A stretch of 64,000 nt of DNA from Streptosporangiaceae bacterium (GTDB taxonomy: Bacteria; Actinomycetota; Actinomycetes; Streptosporangiales; Streptosporangiaceae): contig JAOPYK010000102.1 of the NCBI GenBank assembly GCA_025964695.1, positions 32,130 to 96,129 of the forward strand. Direction: 5' to 3'. Below are positions 59,284 through 64,000 of this stretch, piece after piece (position 1 is the stretch's first letter; each line of letters begins with the position of its first letter). The notes beneath the pieces are model-generated. The model did no database searches. It was not told the origin of the DNA and saw nothing but the letters and a program-made list of their open reading frames with translations. Position numbers and translations under genes: made by a program.

Positions 59284-60663
59284 TCAGCCGGGCGGAAGGA
59301 CGACGACGAACCTCGCGCCGCCGGCGGAGGGGGCCAGGGTGAGGTCCCCGCCGGCCGATCGGACGAGGCGCCGGGCCAGGGCGAGCCCGAGGCCGGCGCC
59401 GTCGTGACCGTCCTGCGGGTCGGCGCGGCGGCCGGCCTCGAACACCGCCGCGCCGATCTCCGCGGGCACGCCGGGGCCGTCGTCGGTGACGGTGATCTCC
59501 ACGCCGCCGGCGCGGGGCGCGCACTCGACCGTGATCTGCCGCTCGGCGTAGCGGCGGGCGTTGTCGAGCAGGCAGGTCAGGACACGTTCCACCAGGACCG
59601 CTGAGACACCTGCCGTCACGGCGTCGCCGGTGACGATCATCGACGGGCCCTGTGGATGATCCTCGGAGCTGCGCCGGGCCAGGTCCGTGGCCACCGCGGA
59701 CACCACGCACCGCCCCGGCACCTGGTCGTACGGGTTGCGTGCCTCGGACAGCAGGGCCTCGCAGATCCGCTGCATGGTGGCGGCTCCGGCCGCGATGGCC
59801 TCGTGCGAGGCGCGCTGTGTGGCTGCGTCCCGGGGTCTGGTGGTGAGCCAGTCGATCTCCGCTGTGATCCGGGCGAGCGGGGTGCGCAGTTCGTGCGAGA
59901 GCTCGGCCGTGAGCTGCTGCTCGTGGCGGAGCACGGCAGCCAGCCGGTCCAGCAGCTGGTCGAGGTTGCCGGCCAGCCTGCTGAGCTCGGCCGGGCGGCG
60001 TTCGGCGCCGAAACGGTGCGTGGTCCCGTGCTCGCTCCACTGGGCGGCCTGCGCGCTCATCTTGGCCACCGGCCGCAGAGCGCCGCCGACGACCACGCGC
60101 GTCACCAGGTATACGCCGCCGAGGAGCAGCAGGGCCAGGAGCGTCGAACCGGCCAGCGCCGAGCGAGCGGTGCTGCTGTAGGGGGCCAGCCCCACCTGGG
60201 TGACGACGGTGGCCACCTGGCGGTCTCCGGCCGACACCGGCAGCGAGTACAGCCGCGAGGCATGCCGGTCGGTGTCCACGAAGGCCTCGCGATGCCCGGC
60301 CAGGCGGTCCGCGCTCGCCTGCAGCGAGGCCGAGGCGCGGGGACGTTCGACGGCGGCACGGGCCTGGTAGATCCAGGTTCCGACATCCAGCGCCCGGTCG
60401 TCGGTCGGTTCGCGCACCACGATCCGGCCGTCCGGGCGGGCTTCCACGGTGGCGGCCACCGCCGCCGCGCGGGCGCGCAGCAGGTCGTTGGCCTGCTCCC
60501 GGAGCCGAGCGGCGAGCGCCAGGTTGAAGACGACGGTGAGCAGCACGACCCAGATCGCGGTCGTGGACAGCGCGAGCAGGGCCAGGCGGCTGCCCAGGGT
60601 GGCCGGTCCGCGCAGGCCGGCCCGCGATCGCCGTAGCACCGCCCGCGGCCACCGTGCCGTCAC
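59284..60663 (-). CDS. Sensor histidine kinase
   Basis: A 459-residue kinase with two helices (about 26-48 and 157-178) flanking an extracytoplasmic region of about 110 residues, a HAMP segment, the H-box ELSHELRTPLARI near 253, N-box CLLDNARRYAE near 375, G1 VTDDGPGVP near 400 and G2 GHDGAGLGLALARR near 422. The GTG start overlaps the stop of its response regulator (GTGA). Its regulated target may be the divergent membrane-protein gene at 61420; that is inference. Confidence 0.92.
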   Translation of the reverse strand: MTARWPRAVLRRSRAGLRGPATLGSRLALLALSTTAIWVVLLTVVFNLALAARLREQANDLLRARAAAVAATVEARPDGRIVVREPTDDRALDVGTWIYQARAAVERPRASASLQASADRLAGHREAFVDTDRHASRLYSLPVSAGDRQVATVVTQVGLAPYSSTARSALAGSTLLALLLLGGVYLVTRVVVGGALRPVAKMSAQAAQWSEHGTTHRFGAERRPAELSRLAGNLDQLLDRLAAVLRHEQQLTAELSHELRTPLARITAEIDWLTTRPRDAATQRASHEAIAAGAATMQRICEALLSEARNPYDQVPGRCVVSAVATDLARRSSEDHPQGPSMIVTGDAVTAGVSAVLVERVLTCLLDNARRYAERQITVECAPRAGGVEITVTDDGPGVPAEIGAAVFEAGRRADPQDGHDGAGLGLALARRLVRSAGGDLTLAPSAGGARFVVVLPPG

Positions 60664-61328
60664 GTGAAGCGATAGCCGACGCGGCGTACGGTACTGATGC
60701 CGCGTTCGGTGCCGGCCTTGCGCAGCTTGCGCCGTAGCCGCGCGAGGTACTGGTCCAGGGTGTTGTCGCTGACGTAGGCGCCCGCGGGCCACGCCGCGTG
60801 CAGCAGCGCGCGCCGCCGCACCACCGCGCCCGGGGCGGCCATCAGGCAGGCCAGCAGCCGGAACTCGGTGGGGGTGAGCGGCACCGGCTCACCGCCCGCC
60901 ACCTTCAGGACGTGCGCCACCGGGTCCAGCCGCAGCGAGTCCACCTCCACCGCGGGCTCGCGCCCGGCCCGGCGCAGCGCCGCGCGTACGCGAGCCGTGA
61001 GCTCGGCCAGGTGGAAGGGCTTGGCGAGGTAGTCGTCGCCGCCCGCGGCGAAACCCGACAGCCGGGAGGCCAGACCGTCATGGGCGGTCAGGAAGACGAC
61101 GGGCACGTCCACACCGGTCGCGCGCATGGCATGGCAGACGTCGCGGCCGTCGGAGTCGGGCAGGCCGATGTCCAGCACCACCGCGTCCACCCGGTCCTGG
61201 ACGGTGCGCAGCGCACTGGCCCCGTCCACGGCGGTGAGCACCTCGAAGTTCTCCTCCCGCAGACCCCGGGCGAGGACGTCGCGGAGGCCGTGATCGTCCT
61301 CCACGACGAGGACGCGGTGATTGGTCAC
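60660..61328 (-). CDS. OmpR-family response regulator
   Basis: A 222-residue regulator. The receiver has Glu10/Asp11/Asp12, phospho-acceptor Asp53 (AVVLDIGLPDSDG), Thr in VFLTAHDG and Lys near 104 (YLAKPFH). The winged-helix domain ends STVRRVGYRFT. GTG at 61328 was chosen because VTNHRVLVVEDD begins there and a -10-like AATACT lies 6 nt upstream; the longer frame to 61376 adds a tail without homology. It is coupled to the kinase gene by a 4-bp overlap and faces a DUF347-like gene across 91 bp. Confidence 0.92.
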   Translation of the reverse strand: MTNHRVLVVEDDHGLRDVLARGLREENFEVLTAVDGASALRTVQDRVDAVVLDIGLPDSDGRDVCHAMRATGVDVPVVFLTAHDGLASRLSGFAAGGDDYLAKPFHLAELTARVRAALRRAGREPAVEVDSLRLDPVAHVLKVAGGEPVPLTPTEFRLLACLMAAPGAVVRRRALLHAAWPAGAYVSDNTLDQYLARLRRKLRKAGTERGISTVRRVGYRFT

Positions 61329-61334
61329 CCGGTA

Positions 61335-61340
61335 AGTATT
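61335..61340 (-). promoter_or_regulatory. Candidate -10 box of a leaderless promoter for the response regulator at 61328
   Basis: AATACT on the minus strand is followed by 6 nt and the GTG start. Confidence 0.4.
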
Positions 61341-61380
61341 ACCTGCTGCTCTCGATGGCCTGACCAGGCCCGTCACGTAG

Positions 61381-61402
61381 TCAGGTTGAGTTCAGGTCGG
61401 CC
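61381..61402 (+). promoter_or_regulatory. 11-bp direct repeat in the divergent regulator/membrane-protein gap
   Basis: TCAGGT occurs twice with an 11-bp period (TCAGGTTGAGT, TCAGGTCGGCC). One helical turn spacing of direct repeats is typical of OmpR-family regulator sites. It lies between the response regulator and the DUF347-like gene. Confidence 0.4.
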
Positions 61403-61419
61403 GTGGGAGTCTCCCGGTC

Positions 61420-62268
61420 ATGAGGACAACTCCGGAAACGTTCGGGGTCGCGTCACGGCGCCGCCCGAGACTGAACAAGGTTCCAGAGGTGACGCTCTAC
61501 TTCTGGATCATCAAGATCTTGTGCACGACGGTCGGCGAGACCGCGGCGGACTTTCTGAACGTGAACTTGAAGCTCGGTCTGACCAATACGACCTATGTGA
61601 TGAGCGGGCTGCTGATCGCCACGCTGATCTTCCAGTTCAGGGCCAGGAAGTACGTGCCGGGGCTCTACTGGCTGGCGGTCGTTCTGATCAGTGTCGTCGG
61701 CACGCTGGTGACCGACAACCTGACAGACGGCCTCGGCATCGCTCTCGGGGTGACCACCGCGGTGTTCGCCGTGGTGCTGGCCGCGACCTTCGCGGCGTGG
61801 TACCTGAGCGAGAAGACCCTGTCCATTCACACCATCTTCACGCTCCGGCGGGAGGCCTTCTACTGGCTGGCCATCCTGTTCACCTTCGCCTTGGGCACGG
61901 CGGCGGGTGACCTGGTAGCCGAGCGGCTCAACCTCGGCTACTGGCTGTCGGCGGTCCTGTTCGCCGCGATGATCGCGGTCGTGGTCGTCGCCCGCTTCCC
62001 GTTCAGGCTGAACGCGGTGCTGGCCTTCTGGATCGCCTACATTCTGACCCGGCCGCTCGGTGCCTCGCTCGGCGACTACCTGTCGCAGGCGCCCGCCGAT
62101 GGCGGCCTCGGGCTGGGCACGGTCGGAACCAGCGTCCTCTTCCTGGTCACGATCCTGATCCTCGTCGTCTACCTGACGATCACACGCAGGGACGCGACCG
62201 CGTCAGTGGGCGCCTCCAAGGCCGGGGGGCCCGAGCACGAACTGGCCGGCTCCTTCCGTAACTCCTGA
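61420..62268 (+). CDS. DUF347/COG4705-like multi-pass membrane protein
   Basis: The 282-residue protein has about eight hydrophobic helices and an internal repeat. The first copy begins VTLYFWIIKILCTTVGETAA then DFLNVNLKLGL, and a later copy reads REAFYWLAILFTFALGTAAG then DLVAERLNLGYW. Related repeats follow each with GxLVTDNLTDGLG and RPLGASLGDYL. This repeat pattern is that of DUF347, a family of unknown function. The gene is divergent from a two-component system, with an 11-bp direct repeat between them, suggesting it is the regulated output. It is followed by a tandem repeat and a strong terminator. Confidence 0.8.
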   Translation: MRTTPETFGVASRRRPRLNKVPEVTLYFWIIKILCTTVGETAADFLNVNLKLGLTNTTYVMSGLLIATLIFQFRARKYVPGLYWLAVVLISVVGTLVTDNLTDGLGIALGVTTAVFAVVLAATFAAWYLSEKTLSIHTIFTLRREAFYWLAILFTFALGTAAGDLVAERLNLGYWLSAVLFAAMIAVVVVARFPFRLNAVLAFWIAYILTRPLGASLGDYLSQAPADGGLGLGTVGTSVLFLVTILILVVYLTITRRDATASVGASKAGGPEHELAGSFRNS

Positions 62269-62272
62269 GGGC

Positions 62273-62330
62273 CACGACGCCTGAGCACGACGCCTGAACA
62301 CGACGCCTGAGCACGACGCCTGAGCACGAC
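62273..62330. repeat. 13-bp tandem repeat after the DUF347-like gene
   Basis: About 4.5 copies of CACGACGCCTGAG follow the stop codon and run into the terminator stem. Confidence 0.9.
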
Positions 62331-62366
62331 GATGGGCCGGTCCCCACTGGGGACCGGCCCATCGTC
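62328..62366 (+). terminator. Strong terminator hairpin, probably bidirectional
   Basis: A perfect 18-bp inverted repeat (arms 62328-62345 and 62349-62366, core GATGGGCCGGTCCCC) with a 3-nt ACT loop lies between the convergent DUF347-like and UDP-glucose dehydrogenase genes. It lacks a clear U-tract but is by far the most stable hairpin in the window. Confidence 0.8.
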
Positions 62367-62415
62367 ATCGTGTCGGTGCCTGACCCCCAGGCCGCCTACG
62401 GGGGTGCCCAAGGGG

Positions 62416-63735
62416 TCAGGGGCGGCCGAGGGCGCGGTAGTTCCAGCCGGCGCTGCGCCACATCTCGGGGTCCAGCGCGTTGCGGCCGTCCACGATGTTC
62501 TTCTCGGCGACCACGGCCCCGAGCGTGTTGGGGTCCATGTCGCGGAACTCGGCCCACTCGGTCAGCAGCAGCATGACGTGTGCGCCGTGTGCCGCCTCGA
62601 GGGTGGACGTCCCGAAGTTGAGAGTGGGCTGAGCCCGGCGGGCGTTGTTCAGCGCCTGCGGGTCGTACACCGTGACGTGGCCGCCCTGAGAACGGATGGA
62701 GGCGGCGACGTCGAGTGCCGGCGAGTCCCGTACGTCGTCGGAGTTGGGCTTGAACGCCGCGCCCAGAACCCCGACCGTACGTCCGATGAAGGAACCGCCC
62801 ATGAGCTCACGGGCGAGATCCACCATCCGAAGCCGGCGGCGGATGTTGATCGCGTCGACCTCGCGCAGGAACGACAGAGCCTGGTCCACTCCGAGCTCAC
62901 CGGCCCGGGCCATGAAGGCGCGGATGTCCTTGGGCAGGCAGCCGCCACCGAAACCCAGTCCGGGGCCGAGGAACTTGCCGCCGATCCGGTCGTCGTGGGA
63001 CAGGGCCTCGGAGAGCTTCGTCACATCGGCATGCGCTGCTTCGCACACCTCGGCCATGGCGTTGATGAAAGAGATCTTGGTGGCCAGGAAAGCGTTGGCG
63101 GCGACCTTGACCAACTCGGAGGTGGGGTAGTCGGCGACGATGAACGGAGTGCCATCCGCGATCATGGGCGCGTAGACCTCGCGGAGGGTCTTCTCCGCCC
63201 GCTCTGACAGGACTCCGGCGACGATCCGATCGGGGTGCAGCGTGTCCTGGACCGCGAAGCCCTCGCGCAGGAATTCCGGGTTCCAGGCCAGTTCGGCGTC
63301 CTGGCCGGCGGGGGCCAGCCTGGCCAGCCGCTCGGCCAGCCGGGCCGCGGTGCCCACCGGCACCGTGGACTTGCCGACCACCAGACAGGGCCGCTCCAGC
63401 CGATGTGCCAGCGCGGTCAGCGATTCGTCGACATAGGTCAGATCTGCCGCGTACTCGGCGGCCTGCTGCGGAGTGCCGACACAGATGAAGTGCACGTCCC
63501 CGAACTCGGCGACCTCGTCGTAGGAGGTGGTGAAGCGCAGCCGCCCGTTCTCGAGGTTGCGCTGGAGCACCGTCTCCAGCCCCGGCTCGAAGAACGGCAG
63601 ATCCCCTGCGGACAGGCGATCGATCTTGTCTTTGTCGACGTCGAGGCCGAGCACCTCGAAACCCAGATCCGCCATGCACGCCGCATGGGTGGCACCGAGA
63701 TAACCGGTGCCGATCACCGTCAACCGCAGGCTCAT
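62416..63735 (-). CDS. UDP-glucose 6-dehydrogenase
   Basis: A 439-residue member of the UDP-glucose/GDP-mannose dehydrogenase family: NAD loop GTGYLGATHA at 8-17, GLDVDKDKI near 35, CVGTPQ near 88, KSTVPVGTA near 123, NPEFLREGFAV near 155 and the catalytic Cys in GFGGGCLPKD near 262. AFKPNSDDVRDSPAL lies near 325. It oxidises UDP-glucose to UDP-glucuronate for envelope polysaccharides. AAAGGAG before ATG 63735 decides the start. It is divergent from an acyl-CoA dehydrogenase gene. Confidence 0.94.
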   Translation of the reverse strand: MSLRLTVIGTGYLGATHAACMADLGFEVLGLDVDKDKIDRLSAGDLPFFEPGLETVLQRNLENGRLRFTTSYDEVAEFGDVHFICVGTPQQAAEYAADLTYVDESLTALAHRLERPCLVVGKSTVPVGTAARLAERLARLAPAGQDAELAWNPEFLREGFAVQDTLHPDRIVAGVLSERAEKTLREVYAPMIADGTPFIVADYPTSELVKVAANAFLATKISFINAMAEVCEAAHADVTKLSEALSHDDRIGGKFLGPGLGFGGGCLPKDIRAFMARAGELGVDQALSFLREVDAINIRRRLRMVDLARELMGGSFIGRTVGVLGAAFKPNSDDVRDSPALDVAASIRSQGGHVTVYDPQALNNARRAQPTLNFGTSTLEAAHGAHVMLLLTEWAEFRDMDPNTLGAVVAEKNIVDGRNALDPEMWRSAGWNYRALGRP

Positions 63736-63791
63736 GGCCGCTCCTTTCGGGCTGGTGCCCCCTTGCACCGGTGGCGCAGTTTACTGGCGGG

Positions 63792-63797
63792 TAGCAT
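63792..63797 (+). promoter_or_regulatory. -10 box of a leaderless promoter for acyl-CoA dehydrogenase
   Basis: TAGCAT is followed by 7 nt and ATG at 63805, with no ribosome site between. Confidence 0.55.
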
Positions 63798-63804
63798 CTC
63801 GGGC

Positions 63805-64000
63805 ATGAACGCAGACTTTCCCGCATATGCACCCTCGGAGGAGCATGAGCTTCTCCGGCGGGTGGTCCGTGACCTCGCCGACGCGACCATCGCTCCTCGT
63901 GCGGCGGAGGTGGATGAGTCGGCTGAGTTCCCGCGGCATTCCCTGGATGCGCTGGTGGGCGCTGATCTGCATGCGGTGCACATTCCCGAAGCTTATGGGG
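63805..64000 (+). CDS. Acyl-CoA dehydrogenase, N-terminal part (3' end outside window)
   Basis: The first 65 codons of a gene that continues past the window. They read as a typical acyl-CoA dehydrogenase N-terminus: SEEHELLRRVVRDLADATIA, then APRAAEVDESAEFPRHSLDA and HAVHIPEAYG. This helical part precedes the flavin-binding domains, which are not in view, so the substrate cannot be judged. The start is supported by a leaderless-type -10 box 7 nt upstream. It is divergent from UDP-glucose dehydrogenase. Confidence 0.88.
   Translation, partial: MNADFPAYAPSEEHELLRRVVRDLADATIAPRAAEVDESAEFPRHSLDALVGADLHAVHIPEAYG

Noticed and set aside
59222-60652. Minus-strand frame extending the CoA-binding gene into the kinase gene (614 codons in all)
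   Set aside because: The upstream part is an out-of-frame reading of the kinase gene with Arg/Gly/Pro-rich sequence; only the last 137 codons show a conserved fold.
1-64000. tRNA, rRNA, CRISPR arrays, insertion sequences, phage or integrase genes
   Set aside because: I looked in the gaps and on both strands and saw none. A covariance-model search could still find small RNAs that I cannot detect by eye.

Overview
The window is GC-rich chromosomal DNA from an actinobacterium, most likely of the Streptosporangiaceae or a close relative. The evidence is actinobacterial gene families (LpdA-type quinone reductase, acyl-CoA carboxylase with an epsilon subunit, Nudix/RHG MutT1, DUF5313), frequent GTG starts, and many promoters whose -10 box lies only 6-9 nt before the start codon. 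Gene order on both sides resembles, from memory, two blocks of the Streptomyces coelicolor chromosome (around SCO49xx and SCO305x). Genus and species are inference. I saw no rRNA, tRNA, CRISPR array, transposase or integrase.

Region 1 (1-10,000) is core metabolism: the end of adenosine deaminase, a membrane PH-like protein, phosphohexomutase and purine nucleoside phosphorylase (purine salvage and its sugar phosphate), a gamma-glutamylcyclotransferase-like protein, an LpdA-type flavoprotein, a DUF5313 protein, a TPM-domain membrane protein and the biotin carboxylase/BCCP subunit of acyl-CoA carboxylase.

Region 2 (10,000-28,000) is accessory and concerns the cell surface. It holds a degraded gene, a cysteine-free L33/L31 ribosomal protein pair behind a Zur-like box, a lone WXG100 protein facing a large EssC-type FHA/FtsK ATPase, and a complete-looking tad/Flp pilus operon. 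The operon runs CpaB-like, CpaE-like, TadA, TadB, TadC, four small prepilin/TadE/TadG proteins, and ends in an unusual membrane LysM-BTAD protein. A beta-propeller lipoprotein follows on the other strand.

Region 3 (28,000-43,100) returns to metabolism: a remnant of an alkyltransferase gene, a NYN RNase-like protein, carboxylase epsilon and beta subunits, a small ABC pair, PEP carboxylase, an acetyltransferase, biotin ligase (which would biotinylate the carboxylase), a PH-like membrane protein, a class III adenylate cyclase, enoyl-CoA hydratase, polyphosphate kinase with a candidate PHO box, and a MutT1-like hydrolase.

Region 4 (43,100-64,000) holds a CYTH/CHAD polyphosphate-binding protein, bacterioferritin and its ferredoxin behind a 15/19 match to the IdeR/DmdR iron box, the glycogen-to-trehalose operon glgX-treY-treZ, a DUF2079 membrane protein, a two-component system, GtrA, purK-purE, a CoA-binding protein, a second two-component system divergent from a DUF347-like membrane protein, UDP-glucose 6-dehydrogenase and the start of an acyl-CoA dehydrogenase.

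Recurring themes are leaderless transcription, metal- and phosphate-responsive operators that can be read directly, and many short tandem repeats (9-24 bp units) inside or just after genes.
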